From the NCBI RefSeq assembly GCF_003131185.1, contig NZ_QFFU01000005.1:124001-188000 (forward strand): a stretch of 64,000 nt of DNA, read 5' to 3'. Origin of the DNA: Pseudomonas ovata. Lineage in GTDB: Bacteria > Pseudomonadota > Gammaproteobacteria > Pseudomonadales > Pseudomonadaceae. How positions within the stretch are numbered: the first letter of the stretch is position 1; the number at the start of each line of letters is the position of its first letter. Below are positions 45,108 to 58,269 of the stretch, piece after piece. The translations under genes and the position numbers were made by a program. The notes under the pieces were generated by a model. The model was not told where the DNA came from. It ran no database searches and was given only the letters and a program-made list of their open reading frames with translations.

Positions 45108-45992
45108 TTACTTCTTGACTTCCCAACCGGTCAGCTCGGCCAGGGCCTTGCCGATGTCCGCCAGAGAGCGAACGGTCTTCACGCCAGCGTCTTGCAGCGC
45201 GGCGAATTTCTCGTCCGCAGTGCCCTTGCCGCCGGAGATGATTGCACCGGCGTGGCCCATGCGCTTGCCCGGAGGGGCAGTCACACCAGCGATGTAGGAC
45301 ACCACTGGCTTGGTCACATTGGCCTTGATGTAGGCAGCGGCTTCTTCTTCGGCCGAACCGCCGATCTCACCGATCATGACGATCGCTTCGGTCTTCGGGT
45401 CTTCCTGGAACAGCTTCAGGATGTCGATGAAGTTCGAGCCCGGGATCGGGTCACCGCCGATGCCGACACAGGTGGACTGACCGAAACCGGCGTCAGTGGT
45501 CTGCTTGACAGCTTCGTAGGTCAGGGTGCCGGAACGCGACACGATACCGACCTTGCCTGGCAAGTGGATGTGACCTGGCATGATGCCGATCTTGCACTCG
45601 CCCGGGGTGATGACGCCTGGGCAGTTAGGACCGATCAGGACCACGCCCAGCTCGTCGCACTTGACCTTGGCTTCCAGCATGTCGATGGTTGGAATGCCTT
45701 CGGTGATGCACACGATCAGCTTGATGCCGGCGAAAGCGGCTTCCAGGATCGAGTCCTTGCAGAAAGGAGCCGGTACGTAGATAACCGAGGCGTCAGCGCC
45801 GGTGGTGTCTACGGCTTCTTTCACCGTGTTGAACACGGGCAGGTTCAGGTGGGTAGTACCGCCCTTGCCCGGGGTCACGCCGCCAACCATCTTGGTGCCG
45901 TAGGCGATGGCTTGTTCGGAGTGGAAGGTACCTTGCGAGCCGGTGAAGCCCTGGCAGATAACCTTGGTGTCTTTATTGATCAGAACGCTCAT
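45108..45992 (-). CDS. sucD: Succinyl-CoA synthetase subunit alpha
   Basis: A 294-aa subunit of the TCA enzyme that converts succinyl-CoA to succinate with ATP/GTP formation. It has the CoA-binding fold ([19 protein letters not shown]) and the catalytic His in [13 protein letters not shown] near 246. Its ATG overlaps the sucC stop by one base. Last gene of the sdh-suc run. Confidence 0.98.
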   Translation of the reverse strand: MSVLINKDTKVICQGFTGSQGTFHSEQAIAYGTKMVGGVTPGKGGTTHLNLPVFNTVKEAVDTTGADASVIYVPAPFCKDSILEAAFAGIKLIVCITEGIPTIDMLEAKVKCDELGVVLIGPNCPGVITPGECKIGIMPGHIHLPGKVGIVSRSGTLTYEAVKQTTDAGFGQSTCVGIGGDPIPGSNFIDILKLFQEDPKTEAIVMIGEIGGSAEEEAAAYIKANVTKPVVSYIAGVTAPPGKRMGHAGAIISGGKGTADEKFAALQDAGVKTVRSLADIGKALAELTGWEVKK

Positions 45993-47158
45993 TACTTGCC
46001 CTCCGCAGCTTTGACAACTTGTTGAGCAGCATCGGTGAGGCTGGTAGCTGCGATGATGTTCAAGCCGCTTTCTGCCAGTACTTTAGCGCCCAGCTCAGCG
46101 TTGTTGCCTTCAAGGCGAACAACAACCGGGATTTTGACGCCGACTTCTTTCACGGCGCCAATGATGCCTTCGGCAATCATGTCGCAACGAACGATGCCGC
46201 CGAAGATGTTGACCAGTACGGCCGCGACATTGGTGTCGGACAGGATGATCTTGAACGCTTCGGTTACGCGTTCCTTGGTTGCACCACCGCCTACGTCGAG
46301 GAAGTTGGCTGGCTTGCCGCCATGCAGGTTGACGATGTCCATGGTACCCATGGCCAGACCGGCACCGTTGACCATGCAGCCGATGTTACCTTCCAGCGCT
46401 ACATAGTTCAGTTCGAACTTGGCAGCGTGAGCTTCGCGAGGATCGTCCTGCGAAGGATCGTGGAATTCCTTCAGCTTTGGCTGACGGTACATGGCGTTGG
46501 CGTCGATGTTGATCTTGGCGTCCAGGCAGTGCAGGTCGCCGTCGGCCTTGATGACCAGCGGGTTGACTTCCAGCAGGGCCAGGTCGTGGTCCTGGAACAG
46601 CTTGGCCAGACCGGTGAAGATCTTGGCGAACTGAGTTACCTGCTTGCCTTCCAGACCCAGCTGGAAAGCCAGATCGCGACCCTGGAATGGCTGTGCGCCA
46701 ACCAGTGGATCGATGGTGGCCTTGAGAATCTTCTCAGGAGTGTCGTGAGCGATCTTCTCGATGTCCACGCCACCTTCGGTGGAAGCCATGAACACGATAC
46801 GACGGCTGGAACGATCGACTACAGCGCCCAGGTACAGCTCTTTGGCGATGTCGGTGCACGATTCAACCAGGATCTTGGTCACTGGCTGACCGTTGGCGTC
46901 GGTCTGGTAGGTCACCAGACGCTTGCCCAGCCACTGTTGGGCGAACGCTGCTGCGTCTTCCTTGCTGCGAACCAGCTTGACGCCGCCGGCTTTACCGCGG
47001 CCACCAGCGTGAACCTGAGCCTTGACGACCCACTCGGTGCCGCCAATCTTGTCGCAAGCTTCTGCGGCTGCTTCCGGGGTGTCAACTGCGTAGCCTTTGG
47101 ATACTGGCAGGCCGTATTCAGCGAACAGCTGCTTACCCTGATACTCGTGAAGATTCAT
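45992..47158 (-). CDS. sucC: Succinyl-CoA synthetase subunit beta
   Basis: A 388-aa subunit. The N-terminal ATP-grasp domain begins [24 protein letters not shown]; the frame extends to 47221, but this is the family start. The C-terminal domain contains [17 protein letters not shown]. It is partner of SucD with a 1-base overlap. It is separated from lpd by a 200-bp region of hairpins. Confidence 0.98.
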   Translation of the reverse strand: MNLHEYQGKQLFAEYGLPVSKGYAVDTPEAAAEACDKIGGTEWVVKAQVHAGGRGKAGGVKLVRSKEDAAAFAQQWLGKRLVTYQTDANGQPVTKILVESCTDIAKELYLGAVVDRSSRRIVFMASTEGGVDIEKIAHDTPEKILKATIDPLVGAQPFQGRDLAFQLGLEGKQVTQFAKIFTGLAKLFQDHDLALLEVNPLVIKADGDLHCLDAKINIDANAMYRQPKLKEFHDPSQDDPREAHAAKFELNYVALEGNIGCMVNGAGLAMGTMDIVNLHGGKPANFLDVGGGATKERVTEAFKIILSDTNVAAVLVNIFGGIVRCDMIAEGIIGAVKEVGVKIPVVVRLEGNNAELGAKVLAESGLNIIAATSLTDAAQQVVKAAEGK

Positions 47159-47358
47159 GCTTATTACCGTCTTTGTTGGGCATTGCGCATTCGGTGCTGC
47201 ACACGGCGTGTGCCGCACCACCTGTGACCGCTACTCCGGGTGGACTGTGTGAAGGTTCGAAAACCTTCACACCGCCGCCTGAGAGGTCGAGTCCGGCGCC
47301 ACTTCCGCGGCGAACCTCATGGTTCGCGACGGGCATGGCACCGTGGTTTCTTGTTGTC
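47159..47358. other. lpd-sucC junction with three hairpins
   Basis: It contains an imperfect stem at 47193-47219 (GGTGCTGCACAC / GTGTGCCGCACC), a perfect 11-bp stem at 47247-47272 (GTGTGAAGGTT-CGAA-AACCTTCACAC), and a 7-bp stem at 47310-47327 (GCGAACC-TCAT-GGTTCGC). On the mRNA these could act in partial termination, stability or RNA-binding control of sucCD. Confidence 0.6.
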
Positions 47359-48960
<1,602 letters not shown>

Positions 48961-48969
48961 GCTGCTTCA

Positions 48970-50187
48970 TCAGATATCCAGCAACAGACGAGCCGGATCT
49001 TCCAGCAGGTTCTTGATGGTAACGAGGAAGGTCACGGCTTCTTTACCGTCGATCAGGCGGTGATCGTAGGACAGGGCCAGGTACATCATCGGGCGAATCA
49101 CGACCTGGCCATTGATGGCCATCGGGCGCTGCAGAATGTTGTGCATGCCCAGGATCGCGGCCTGTGGCGGGTTGACGATCGGGGTCGACATCATCGAGCC
49201 GAAGGTACCGCCGTTGGTGATGGTGAAGGTGCCACCGGTCATTTCGTCGATCGACAGCTTGCCGTCACGGGCCTTCTTGCCGAAGGTGGCGATGCCGCCT
49301 TCGATTTCAGCCAGGCTCATGTGCTCGGCGTTGCGCAGGACCGGTACCACCAGGCCGCGGTCGCTGGAAACGGCAACGCCGACGTCCGCATAACCGTGGT
49401 AGACGATGTCGTTACCGTCGATCGAGGCGTTGACGGCCGGGAAACGCTTGAGCGCTTCGGTCGCTGCCTTGACGAAGAAGGACATGAAGCCCAGGCGCAC
49501 GCCGTTGTGCGACTTCTCGAACAGGTCCTTGTACTTGGAGCGCAGCGCCATGACTTCGGTCATGTCGACTTCGTTGAACGTGGTCAGCATCGCCATGTTC
49601 GACTGGGCTTCGACCAGACGCTTGGCAACGGTGGCCCGTACACGGGTCATCGGTACGCGCTTCTCGGTGCGGTCGCCAGCAGCCACGACGGGTGCGGCAG
49701 CAGCAGGCTTGGCAGCCGGTGCAGCAGCCGGAGCGGATTTCTTCGCTTCGACAGCAGCAACGATGTCTTCCTTGGTAATGCGACCATCCTTGCCAGTGCC
49801 TTTCACAGCGGCCAGGTTGATGCCGTTTTCTTCGGCCAGCTTGCGGGCAGCCGGAGCCGCGATCGCATCTTCGTCAGCGGCAGCAGGCGCAGCAGCGGCT
49901 GGAGCTGCGGCTTGTGCAGGTGCAGCAGCAGCCGGAGCGGCAGCAGTGGCGCCGGCGTCCAGGGTGGCAATCACTTCGTTGGAGAGGACGATGTCGCCCT
50001 CGCCTTTCACGATCGACGCCAGCACGCCGTCTGCTTCGGCCAGGACTTCAAGAACGACCTTGTCAGTCTCGATGTCGACCAGCAGTTCGTCGCGCTTCAC
50101 CGCTTCGCCCGGTTGCTTGTGCCACTTGGAAATGGTGCCGTCGGCAACGGATTCCGGGAAAGAGGGGGCTTTGATCTCGATAGCCAT
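48970..50187 (-). CDS. sucB: Dihydrolipoyllysine succinyltransferase (E2 of 2-oxoglutarate dehydrogenase)
   Basis: A 405-aa E2. The lipoyl domain has the lipoylated Lys 43 in IETDKVVLE, then an Ala/Pro linker (about residues 80-105), an E3-binding domain ([33 protein letters not shown]), a second Ala/Pro linker and the catalytic domain with [13 protein letters not shown] near 371-383. It is 41 bp from the sucA stop. Confidence 0.98.
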   Translation of the reverse strand: MAIEIKAPSFPESVADGTISKWHKQPGEAVKRDELLVDIETDKVVLEVLAEADGVLASIVKGEGDIVLSNEVIATLDAGATAAAPAAAAPAQAAAPAAAAPAAADEDAIAAPAARKLAEENGINLAAVKGTGKDGRITKEDIVAAVEAKKSAPAAAPAAKPAAAAPVVAAGDRTEKRVPMTRVRATVAKRLVEAQSNMAMLTTFNEVDMTEVMALRSKYKDLFEKSHNGVRLGFMSFFVKAATEALKRFPAVNASIDGNDIVYHGYADVGVAVSSDRGLVVPVLRNAEHMSLAEIEGGIATFGKKARDGKLSIDEMTGGTFTITNGGTFGSMMSTPIVNPPQAAILGMHNILQRPMAINGQVVIRPMMYLALSYDHRLIDGKEAVTFLVTIKNLLEDPARLLLDI

Positions 50188-50228
50188 TATCTGTAATTCC
50201 TTAATTCGGTTTCTAATGCACGAAGGCG

Positions 50229-53060
50229 TTAAACAGTGAAGGCATCCTGCAGCAGTTTTTCCTGCTGCTCGGCGTGTATCGAAGCGTAACCACAGGCCGG
50301 TGCGGCAGAAGCATCACGACCGGCATACTCGAGCACGAGGTTGCGGTTGTGGTTGCCGATGCTGCGGCGCAGGTGGTGCTGGCTGCTGTACCACGCGCCC
50401 TGGTTCATGGGTTCTTCCTGGCACCAGACCACATGCTTGAGGTTGGTGTAAGGCGCGATGGCCTCCATCAGGTCGTCCTCAGGGAACGGATACAACTGTT
50501 CGATACGCACGATGGCGATGTCTTCACGACCTTCGGCACGGCGCTTCTCGAGCAGGTCGTAATAGACCTTGCCGCTGCACAGGACCAGACGCTCGACCTT
50601 GGCAGCATCCTGGGTGTCGATTTCCGGGATCACGGTCTGGAACGAGCCATGGGCCAGATCTTCCAGGGTCGAGATGGCCAGCTTGTGACGCAGCAGCGAC
50701 TTGGGCGACAGGACGACCAGCGGCTTGCGCAGCGGGCGGATGACCTGGCGACGCAGCAGGTGGTAGATCTGTGCCGGCGTGGTCGGTACGCAGACCTGGA
50801 TGTTGTGCTCGGCGCACAATTGCAGGTAACGCTCCAGACGCGCGGAAGAGTGCTCCGGCCCCTGCCCTTCATAACCATGAGGCAGCAGCATGGTCAGGCC
50901 GCACAGACGACCCCATTTGTGCTCGCCGCTGGTGATGAACTGGTCGATCACCACCTGGGCACCGTTGGCGAAGTCGCCGAACTGGGCTTCCCAGATGACC
51001 AGCGCGTTGGGCTGGGTGGTCGAGTAGCCGTATTCGAACGCCAGTACGGCTTCTTCCGACAGGAAGGAATCGTACAGGTCGAAGTTCGGCTGGCCCGGCA
51101 CCAGGTTCTTCAGCGGCACATAGGCGCTGGCGTCTTTCTGGTTGTGCAGCACGGCATGACGGTGCGAGAACGTGCCGCGACCGACATCCTGACCGGTGAT
51201 ACGGATCGGATGGCCTTCGAACAGCAACGTGGCGTAGGCCATGGTCTCGGCGTAGCCCCAGTTGATCGGCAAGCCACCGGCCTGCATCTTCTGGCGATCT
51301 TCGTAGATCTTCTGCACCTGGCGCTGAACCACCAGGCCTTCAGGCAGCTCCAGCAATTTGGCGGAGAGTTCCTGCAGGGTCTTGAGGTCGAAGCTGGTGT
51401 CGTGACGCGCGGTCCAGGCATGGCCCAGGTAAGGACGCCAGTCGACGAACAGCTCGCGGTTCGGCTCCTTGACCAGGCTCTTGACCACATGCTGACCGTT
51501 GTCCAGCGCGTTGCGGTAGTCGTCGATCTTGGCCTGGACACCGGCTTCGTCGAATACACCCGACTTGATCAGTTGCTCGGCATACAGCTCACGGGTGGTG
51601 CGCTGCTTGGTGATCTGCTGATACATCAGCGGCTGGGTGCCGCTTGGCTCGTCGGCCTCGTTGTGGCCGCGACGACGGTAGCAGACCAGGTCGATGACGA
51701 TGTCACGCTTGAACTGCATGCGGTAGTCGATCGCCAGCTGGGTGACGAACACCACCGCTTCTGGATCGTCGCCGTTCACGTGCAGGATCGGCGCCTGGAT
51801 CATCTTGGCCACGTCGGTCGCGTACTCGGTGGAGCGTGCGTCCAGCGGGTTGCTGATGGTGAAGCCGACCTGGTTGTTGATCACGATGTGCACGGTGCCG
51901 CCGGTCTTGAAACCGCGGGTCTGCGACATCTGGAAGGTTTCCAGGACCACGCCTTGTCCGGCAAAGGCAGCATCGCCGTGCAGGGAGATCGGCAGGACCT
52001 TTTCGCCGCTCGAATCGTTGCGGCGATCCTGGCGGGCACGAACGGAACCTTCGACCACCGGAGAAACGATCTCCAGGTGCGAGGGGTTGAAGGCCATGGC
52101 CAGGTGGACTTCGCCGCCTGCGGTCATGACGTTGGAAGAGAAGCCCTGGTGGTACTTGACGTCACCGGAGCCCAGCTCGACCACTTTCTTGCCTTCGAAC
52201 TCGTCGAACAGCTCGCGCGGGTTCTTGCCGAAGGTGTTGACCAGTACGTTCAGACGGCCACGGTGGGCCATGCCGATCACGACTTCCTTGACGCCATAGG
52301 AACCGGAACGCTGGATCAGCTCGTCGAGCATCGGAATCAGGCTTTCGCCGCCTTCCAGGCCGAAACGCTTGGTGCCCGGGTACTTGGTGCCCAGGTACTT
52401 TTCCAGGCCTTCGGCCGCGGTGACGCGCTCAAGCAGGTGGGCCTTGTTCTCGGCGGAAAACGCCGGGCGGCCGCGTACGCTTTCGAGGCGCTGCATGAAC
52501 CAGTTGCGCTGTTCGGAATCCACGATGTGGGCGAATTCGGCGCCGATGGTGCGACAATATGTCTGCTCCAACGTCTCGTGGATTTCACGTAGGCTCGCTT
52601 CCTCCTTGCCGATGAACAGGTCGCCGGCACGGAAGACGGTGTCCAGGTCTGCGTTGGTCAGGCCGTAGTGGTTGATCGACAGATCAGCCGGTACGGGACG
52701 CTGCCACAGCCCCAGCGGGTCGAGCTGGGCCGCCTGATGGCCGCGTACGCGGTACGCCTGGATAAGCCGCAACACTTCAACCTGCTTCTTCTCGTGCTCG
52801 CTGCTCACGCTGCCGGCGGATACCGGTTGAGCACGGCGCTGGTTTTTGGCCAGCAACACGAAATGATCGCGAATTGTCGAGTGCGATACATCGGTGGCAG
52901 CGCTGCCGGCAGTCGGCAACGTCTGAAAGTAGGTGCGCCATTCATCTGGCACAGCGTTAGGGTCGTGCAGGTAGAGCTCATAGAGCTCTTCCACATAGGC
53001 AGCGTTACCACCGGAAAGGTGGGCACTGTTCCACATGCGCTGCATCACGCTTTCTTGCAT
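50229..53060 (-). CDS. sucA: 2-oxoglutarate dehydrogenase E1 component
   Basis: A 943-aa thiamine-diphosphate enzyme that decarboxylates 2-oxoglutarate. N-terminus [34 protein letters not shown]; conserved [29 protein letters not shown] and [17 protein letters not shown]. Length equals the Pseudomonas standard. The promoter region before sucA includes a hairpin next to sdhB. Confidence 0.98.
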   Translation of the reverse strand: MQESVMQRMWNSAHLSGGNAAYVEELYELYLHDPNAVPDEWRTYFQTLPTAGSAATDVSHSTIRDHFVLLAKNQRRAQPVSAGSVSSEHEKKQVEVLRLIQAYRVRGHQAAQLDPLGLWQRPVPADLSINHYGLTNADLDTVFRAGDLFIGKEEASLREIHETLEQTYCRTIGAEFAHIVDSEQRNWFMQRLESVRGRPAFSAENKAHLLERVTAAEGLEKYLGTKYPGTKRFGLEGGESLIPMLDELIQRSGSYGVKEVVIGMAHRGRLNVLVNTFGKNPRELFDEFEGKKVVELGSGDVKYHQGFSSNVMTAGGEVHLAMAFNPSHLEIVSPVVEGSVRARQDRRNDSSGEKVLPISLHGDAAFAGQGVVLETFQMSQTRGFKTGGTVHIVINNQVGFTISNPLDARSTEYATDVAKMIQAPILHVNGDDPEAVVFVTQLAIDYRMQFKRDIVIDLVCYRRRGHNEADEPSGTQPLMYQQITKQRTTRELYAEQLIKSGVFDEAGVQAKIDDYRNALDNGQHVVKSLVKEPNRELFVDWRPYLGHAWTARHDTSFDLKTLQELSAKLLELPEGLVVQRQVQKIYEDRQKMQAGGLPINWGYAETMAYATLLFEGHPIRITGQDVGRGTFSHRHAVLHNQKDASAYVPLKNLVPGQPNFDLYDSFLSEEAVLAFEYGYSTTQPNALVIWEAQFGDFANGAQVVIDQFITSGEHKWGRLCGLTMLLPHGYEGQGPEHSSARLERYLQLCAEHNIQVCVPTTPAQIYHLLRRQVIRPLRKPLVVLSPKSLLRHKLAISTLEDLAHGSFQTVIPEIDTQDAAKVERLVLCSGKVYYDLLEKRRAEGREDIAIVRIEQLYPFPEDDLMEAIAPYTNLKHVVWCQEEPMNQGAWYSSQHHLRRSIGNHNRNLVLEYAGRDASAAPACGYASIHAEQQEKLLQDAFTV

Positions 53061-53317
53061 GCTTGGTCACCCTCGGTAAGGGGACACCACCGGCGAAGAC
53101 CCAAAGCATGCCTGAGACGGTCGTGTGCAGCGACCAAAACAAGTCACCAAGGATCACGCAGATAGTCCGGGTACCAGCCCGGATGCCCCTGCTGGTCTCA
53201 TTTCTTCAAAGTTAGAGCGGCAGCCTTGCGAGCCACGACTCTGGTTAGACCGTGGCGCGGGGTTTGCCCGCGCCACGGCAGCTTGCGGTACAGCGGTGTA
53301 GCGGTTACAGCGATGTA
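53061..53317. other. sdhB-sucA junction
   Basis: 257 bp without a gene. It has a hairpin at about 53249-53278 (ACCGTGGCGCGG / CCGCGCCACGG) just after sdhB and a shorter CCGGGTACCAGCCCGG hairpin at 53168-53183. These suggest partial termination or processing between sdh and suc and a possible second promoter for sucA. Confidence 0.5.
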
Positions 53318-54022
53318 TCAGACACCGTTGCTGAGCAGCATGTTGCGTACGTGACCGATTGCCTTGGTAGGGTTAAGGCCCTTCGGACAGACGTTGACGC
53401 AGTTCATGATGCCGCGGCAGCGGAACACACTGAACGGATCGTCCAGCGAAGCGAGACGTTGAGCGGTGTGCGTGTCGCGGCTGTCAGCCAGGAAACGATA
53501 GGCTTGCAGCAAGGCTGCAGGGCCCAGGAACTTGTCAGGGTTCCACCAGAAGGACGGGCACGAGGTCGAGCAGCAAGCGCACAGGATGCACTCGTACAGA
53601 CCGTCGAGCTTCTCGCGCTCTTCCGGGCTTTGCAGGCGTTCGATGGCCGGAGCCGGCGTGTCGTTCTGCAGGAATGGCTTCACCTTCTCATACTGCTTGT
53701 AGAAGATGCTCATATCGACGACCAGGTCACGAATGACCGGCAAACCAGGCAACGGACGCAGGACCAGCTTGTTGCCCTTGACCACGGCCGACAGCGGCGT
53801 GATGCAGGCCAGGCCGTTCTTGCCGTTGATGTTCATGCCATCGGAACCGCACACGCCTTCGCGGCACGAGCGACGGTACGAAAAGCCTTCGTCCTGTTCC
53901 TTGATCAGGGCCAGCACATCCAGAACCATCAGGTCCTTGCCACCGGTGTCGACGTTGAAGACCTGAGTCTTGGGCGCCGAGTCGGTGTCAGGGTTATAGC
54001 GATAAACTTCGACTTTCAGCAT
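53318..54022 (-). CDS. sdhB: Succinate dehydrogenase iron-sulfur subunit
   Basis: A 234-aa subunit carrying the [2Fe-2S] cluster (CREGVCGSDGMNINGKNGLAC), the [4Fe-4S] cluster (CILCACCSTSCPSFWW) and the [3Fe-4S] cluster (CRGIMNCVNVCPKGLNP). I used ATG 54022 (MLKVEVYRYNPD) with GAGG nine bases upstream. It connects SdhA to the membrane anchors. Confidence 0.98.
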   Translation of the reverse strand: MLKVEVYRYNPDTDSAPKTQVFNVDTGGKDLMVLDVLALIKEQDEGFSYRRSCREGVCGSDGMNINGKNGLACITPLSAVVKGNKLVLRPLPGLPVIRDLVVDMSIFYKQYEKVKPFLQNDTPAPAIERLQSPEEREKLDGLYECILCACCSTSCPSFWWNPDKFLGPAALLQAYRFLADSRDTHTAQRLASLDDPFSVFRCRGIMNCVNVCPKGLNPTKAIGHVRNMLLSNGV

Positions 54023-54033
54023 AGCGGCCATCC

Positions 54034-55806
54034 TCAGTAAGTCCGGATTTTCGGTTCGAACGCCGGTACAGTCTTCGGCGCGAAGTTGACTGAACGCTTG
54101 GTTACCCGCTTGTCACCCGGGAAGTACAGGGTGTGGCACAGCCAGTTTTCGTCGTCGCGGTCTTCGTAGTCTTCACGGGCGTGAGCGCCGCGGGACTCTT
54201 TGCGGGCTTCGGCCGCGATGGCTGTGGCTTCAGCGACTTCCAGCAGGTTCTGCAGCTCCAGCGCTTCGATGCGCGCGGTGTTGAAGGCCTGGGACTTGTC
54301 GTTGATCTTGACGTTGGCGATGCGCGCACGCAGGCCTGCCAGTTGCTCGATACCCTTCTGCATGTATTCGCCGGTACGGAATACACCGAAGTAGTTCTGC
54401 ATGCAGCTTTGCAGCTCGCGACGCAGGGTCGCCACGTCTTCACCGTCGGTGCGCGAGTTGAGCGCATTCAGGCGACCCAGCGCACGCTCGATGTCGGCCT
54501 CGGTGGCTTCGTCGTACTGCACGCCATCGGACAGCGCCTTCTCGAGGTGCAGGCCGGCGGCACGACCGAACACAACCAGGTCGAGCAGCGAGTTGCCGCC
54601 CAGACGGTTGGCACCGTGAACCGATACGCACGCCACTTCACCGACCGCGAACAGGCCTGGAAGGATCACGTCCTTGCCGTCGGCGTCCTGGGTCATGGCC
54701 TGGCCATGAATGTTGGTGGCCACGCCACCCATCATGTAGTGGCAGGTCGGGACGACAGGAACAGGTGCCAGGACCGGGTCGACGTGGGCGAAGGTCTTGG
54801 ACAGCTCGCAGATGCCTGGCAGGCGGCTGTGCAGCACTTCCTCGCCCAGGTGGTCGAGTTTGAGCATCACGTGGTCGCCATCAGGGCCACAGCCGTTGCC
54901 GGCGATGATTTCCTTGACCATGGAACGGGCCACGACGTCACGACCGGCCAGGTCCTTGGCGTTGGGCGCGTAACGCTCCATGAAGCGCTCGCCATGCTTG
55001 TTGATGAGGTAACCACCCTCACCACGGCAGCCTTCGGTGACCAGTACACCGGCGCCGGCGATGCCGGTCGGGTGGAACTGCCACATCTCGATGTCCTGCA
55101 CCGGCACGCCGGCACGCAGGGCCATGCCCACGCCGTCGCCGGTGTTGATCAGGGCGTTGGTGGTGGAGGAGTAGATACGGCCTGCACCACCGGTGGCCAG
55201 TACGGTCGCCTTGGCGCGAATGTACGAGGTCTCGCCGGTTTCGATGCAGATGGCGATGATGCCGACGAAGTCACCATTGGCGTTTTTCACCAGGTCGACG
55301 GCATAGTATTCGTTGAGGAATACGGTGCCGGCCTTCAGGTTGCCCTGATACAGGGTGTGCAGCAGCGCGTGACCGGTACGGTCGGAAGCGGCGCAGGTAC
55401 GGGCAGCCTGGCCACCCTTGCCGAAGTCCTTGGACTGGCCACCGAACGGACGCTGGTAGATACGGCCGGTTTCGGTGCGCGAGAACGGCAGGCCCATGTG
55501 GTCGAGCTCGAATACGGCGGCAGGACCTTCCTGGCACATGTATTCGATCGCGTCCTGGTCACCGATGTAGTCCGACCCCTTTACGGTGTCGTACATGTGC
55601 CAGCGCCAGTCGTCGTTCGGGTCTGCCGAAGCGATGGCGCAGGTGATGCCGCCCTGGGCCGACACGGTGTGCGAGCGGGTCGGGAATACCTTGGTGACCA
55701 CGGCGGTCTTGTGACCGCCCTGGGCCAGTTGCAAGGCAGCGCGCATACCCGCGCCGCCGCCACCGACGATGATGGCGTCGAAAGAAAGTGTGTTAGTGCT
55801 AGCCAT
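54034..55806 (-). CDS. sdhA: Succinate dehydrogenase flavoprotein subunit
   Basis: A 590-aa subunit with FAD fold ([21 protein letters not shown]) and the covalently flavinylated His 46 in [12 protein letters not shown]. The active-site region [15 protein letters not shown] and the Arg in [16 protein letters not shown] are as expected. It is 3 bp from sdhD and 12 bp from sdhB. Confidence 0.98.
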   Translation of the reverse strand: MASTNTLSFDAIIVGGGGAGMRAALQLAQGGHKTAVVTKVFPTRSHTVSAQGGITCAIASADPNDDWRWHMYDTVKGSDYIGDQDAIEYMCQEGPAAVFELDHMGLPFSRTETGRIYQRPFGGQSKDFGKGGQAARTCAASDRTGHALLHTLYQGNLKAGTVFLNEYYAVDLVKNANGDFVGIIAICIETGETSYIRAKATVLATGGAGRIYSSTTNALINTGDGVGMALRAGVPVQDIEMWQFHPTGIAGAGVLVTEGCRGEGGYLINKHGERFMERYAPNAKDLAGRDVVARSMVKEIIAGNGCGPDGDHVMLKLDHLGEEVLHSRLPGICELSKTFAHVDPVLAPVPVVPTCHYMMGGVATNIHGQAMTQDADGKDVILPGLFAVGEVACVSVHGANRLGGNSLLDLVVFGRAAGLHLEKALSDGVQYDEATEADIERALGRLNALNSRTDGEDVATLRRELQSCMQNYFGVFRTGEYMQKGIEQLAGLRARIANVKINDKSQAFNTARIEALELQNLLEVAEATAIAAEARKESRGAHAREDYEDRDDENWLCHTLYFPGDKRVTKRSVNFAPKTVPAFEPKIRTY

Positions 55807-55809
55807 TGA

Positions 55810-56178
55810 TCAGATACCCCAAAGAATCTGCACGCCCCAGACGAAGTAGGCGAACATCGCAACGCCGCATACGGTCTGGAAGAGGAAACGTACTGCAGTT
55901 GCCGATTTTCCCAGCGCCATTGGCGTCAGGTAGTCGGTGGCGATGGTCCACATGCCGACCCAGGCGTGAGCGCCCAGGGCAACGAGGGCCAGCAGACTGA
56001 AGATACGCATCCAGGTGGTCGAGAACAGCTCGTGCCACTGGGCATAGCCGAGACCTGGGTGGGCGACGAGGTAGCCGATCAGGAAGATGAAGTAAGCCGC
56101 GAGCACGACCGCAGACACCCGCTGCGCCATCCAGTCGTACAGACCCGAGCGGGAAAGGTTAGTGACGTTGGTTACCAT
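55810..56178 (-). CDS. sdhD: Succinate dehydrogenase membrane anchor SdhD
   Basis: A 122-aa subunit with three membrane helices. MVTNVTNLSRSGLYDWMAQRVSAVVLAAY is the family start; HAWVGMWTIATDYL holds the quinone/heme side residues. The longer frame to 56370 is inside sdhC. It overlaps the sdhC 3' end by 7 bases. Confidence 0.96.
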   Translation of the reverse strand: MVTNVTNLSRSGLYDWMAQRVSAVVLAAYFIFLIGYLVAHPGLGYAQWHELFSTTWMRIFSLLALVALGAHAWVGMWTIATDYLTPMALGKSATAVRFLFQTVCGVAMFAYFVWGVQILWGI

Positions 56179-56546
56179 ATCCAGACTCCCGCCAGCACGA
56201 TCAGTACCACAGAAACGACGATTACGATTTTGGACCCCAGCTTGCCGCCTTCCAGCGTCTCGCCGACACCCGCGTCCATGATCAGGTGGCGCACGCCGGC
56301 CACCAGGTGATACAGCAGGGCAGACAGCAGGCCCCAGATAACAAGCTTCGCCAGCGGGCTGGTCAGACACGCTTTTACTTCACCGAAGCCTTCCTCGGAT
56401 GCCAGCGACTTGTCCAATGCATAGAGCATGATGGCAATGCCGACAAACAGGATGACACCGGAAATACGGTGAAGAATGGACGTGTAAGCAGTGACTGGGA
56501 GCTTGATTGTCCTTAGGTCTAGATTTACAGGTCGTTGGCTTTTCAC
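56172..56546 (-). CDS. sdhC: Succinate dehydrogenase cytochrome b556 subunit
   Basis: A 124-aa membrane subunit; begins with GTG (MKSQRPVNLDLRTIKLPVTAYTSILHRISG), conserved in Pseudomonas. SILHRISGV and the heme His in HLVAGVRHLIMDAG are present. No clear ribosome site precedes the GTG, but a run of seven A is close by, where Hfq/Crc- or small-RNA-based control is plausible. First gene of the sdhCDAB-suc run. Confidence 0.96.
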   Translation of the reverse strand: MKSQRPVNLDLRTIKLPVTAYTSILHRISGVILFVGIAIMLYALDKSLASEEGFGEVKACLTSPLAKLVIWGLLSALLYHLVAGVRHLIMDAGVGETLEGGKLGSKIVIVVSVVLIVLAGVWIW

Positions 56547-56679
56547 GGCTTTTTTTCACACTGAAGAGCCCCTAACAGGCAAGGGCAAGTTGTTGGGAAG
56601 TGCACTGGTCAGGTACCCACCACCCACGAAGTGACGACCACCTGGAGCGGGCTCTAAAGCCCATGGCAGTCGGACGCCG

Positions 56680-56708
56680 AGTATAGACAGTTAGGCTATT
56701 AATGACAA
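56680..56708 (-). promoter_or_regulatory. Sigma-70 promoter of sdhCDAB
   Basis: On the minus strand TTGTCA-N17-TATACT, one mismatch from consensus in each box. It is 134 bp upstream of the sdhC GTG. Confidence 0.65.
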
Positions 56709-56824
56709 CGCGCAGACGGCCCGCCAACGGCGGATTGCGCGGCTGACATAAAAGGCGTAGAGGAGTAGGAATAATACGAAAATTCCGGTGGCCCGAAGCG
56801 CTTTGGAACACGACTTTAGGCAAA

Positions 56825-56852
56825 TTGACTTTAGGATTTATCTCACTATAGT
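56825..56852 (+). promoter_or_regulatory. Sigma-70 promoter of gltA
   Basis: TTGACT-N16-TATAGT, close to consensus. The -10 is part of a CACTATAGTG palindrome. The start codon is 59 bp downstream, preceded by AGGAGG. Confidence 0.7.
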
Positions 56853-56910
56853 GATGCGGGCCCTGCGTGGGGGGCCTGTCTGATGATTTGAAGCATAAAT
56901 AGGAGGCCAT

Positions 56911-58200
56911 ATGGCTGACAAAAAAGCGCAGTTGATCATCGAGGGCAACGCCCCCGTCGAGCTGCCCATTCTGACCGGCACTGTCGGTCCCGATGTGATC
57001 GATGTGCGCGGACTCACTGCCACCGGCCGCTTCACCTTCGACCCCGGCTTCATGTCGACCGCCTCTTGCGAGTCGCAGATCACCTACATTGACGGTGACC
57101 AGGGTATTCTGCTGCACCGTGGCTACCCGATCGAACAACTGGCCAGCCAGTCGGACTATCTGGAAACCTGCTACCTGCTGCTCAACGGCGAATTGCCGAC
57201 CTCCGAGCAGAAAGCCCAGTTCGTTGCCGTGGTCAAGAACCACACCATGGTGCACGAGCAGCTCAAGACCTTCTTCAACGGCTTCCGTCGCGACGCCCAC
57301 CCGATGGCCGTCATGTGCGGCGTTGTCGGCGCCCTGTCGGCGTTCTACCACGACTCGCTGGACATCAACAATCCGCAGCACCGTGAGATTTCCGCGATCC
57401 GCCTGGTCGCCAAGATGCCGACCCTGGCCGCGATGGTCTACAAGTACTCCATGGGCCAGCCCATGATGTACCCGCGCAACGACCTGAGCTACGCCGAAAA
57501 CTTCCTGCACATGATGTTCAACACCCCGTGCGAGATCAAACCGATCAGTCCGACACTGGCCAAGGCCATGGACAAGATCTTCATCCTTCATGCCGACCAC
57601 GAGCAGAACGCCTCGACGTCCACCGTGCGCATGGCCGGCTCTTCGGGCGCCAACCCGTTTGCCTGCATCGCAGCCGGTATCGCGGCACTCTGGGGCCCGG
57701 CTCACGGCGGCGCCAACGAAGCCGTGCTGACCATGCTCGACGAAATTGGCGATGTGTCGAACATCGACACCTACATCGCCAAGGCCAAGGACAAGAACGA
57801 CCCGTTCAAGCTCATGGGCTTCGGTCACCGCGTCTACAAGAACCGCGACCCGCGCGCCACCGTGATGAAGCAGACCTGCGACGAAGTGCTGGCCGAACTG
57901 GGTATTCACAACGATCCTCAGCTCGAACTGGCCATGCGCCTGGAAGAGATCGCCCTCACCGATCCTTACTTCATCGAGCGCTCGCTGTACCCGAACGTCG
58001 ACTTCTACTCGGGGATCATCCTCAAGGCGATCGGCATTCCAACCAGCATGTTCACCGTGATCTTCGCCCTGGCGCGGACCGTCGGCTGGATCTCGCACTG
58101 GAAAGAAATGCTCTCCAGCCCGTACAAGATTGGCCGTCCACGCCAGCTGTACACCGGCGAAACCCAGCGCGACCTCAAGCCGCTGCAGGATCGCAAATAA
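56911..58200 (+). CDS. gltA: Type II citrate synthase
   Basis: A 429-aa hexameric citrate synthase, allosterically controlled by NADH. It begins [21 protein letters not shown]. The catalytic residues are in [27 protein letters not shown] and the later Asp region (NVDFYSGI). Length is that of E. coli GltA (427). It is divergent from sdhCDAB and has its own terminator. Confidence 0.98.
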   Translation: MADKKAQLIIEGNAPVELPILTGTVGPDVIDVRGLTATGRFTFDPGFMSTASCESQITYIDGDQGILLHRGYPIEQLASQSDYLETCYLLLNGELPTSEQKAQFVAVVKNHTMVHEQLKTFFNGFRRDAHPMAVMCGVVGALSAFYHDSLDINNPQHREISAIRLVAKMPTLAAMVYKYSMGQPMMYPRNDLSYAENFLHMMFNTPCEIKPISPTLAKAMDKIFILHADHEQNASTSTVRMAGSSGANPFACIAAGIAALWGPAHGGANEAVLTMLDEIGDVSNIDTYIAKAKDKNDPFKLMGFGHRVYKNRDPRATVMKQTCDEVLAELGIHNDPQLELAMRLEEIALTDPYFIERSLYPNVDFYSGIILKAIGIPTSMFTVIFALARTVGWISHWKEMLSSPYKIGRPRQLYTGETQRDLKPLQDRK

Positions 58201-58218
58201 GCTGCAGACGCTGCATAC

Positions 58219-58250
58219 AACAAAGGGCTGCCCATGGGCAGCCCTTTGTT
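58219..58250 (+). terminator. Terminator of gltA
   Basis: AACAAAGGGCTGCCC and GGGCAGCCCTTTGTT form a near-perfect palindrome around AT, followed by TTGG. It could also act on the convergent START-domain gene. Confidence 0.85.
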
Positions 58251-58269
58251 TTGGCGTCGAAAAAAGAAA

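Larger units (their letters stand above)
56547..56910. other. sdhC/gltA divergent control region
   Basis: 364 bp. It holds the sdh promoter at 56680-56708 and the gltA promoter at 56825-56852. The sdh leader would be about 127 nt, long enough for structure. I see no further clear operator. Confidence 0.7.

Noticed and set aside
50274..52592. 772-aa plus-strand open frame
   Set aside because: It is entirely opposite sucA, whose sequence is a clear 2-oxoglutarate dehydrogenase; no signal or family on the plus strand.
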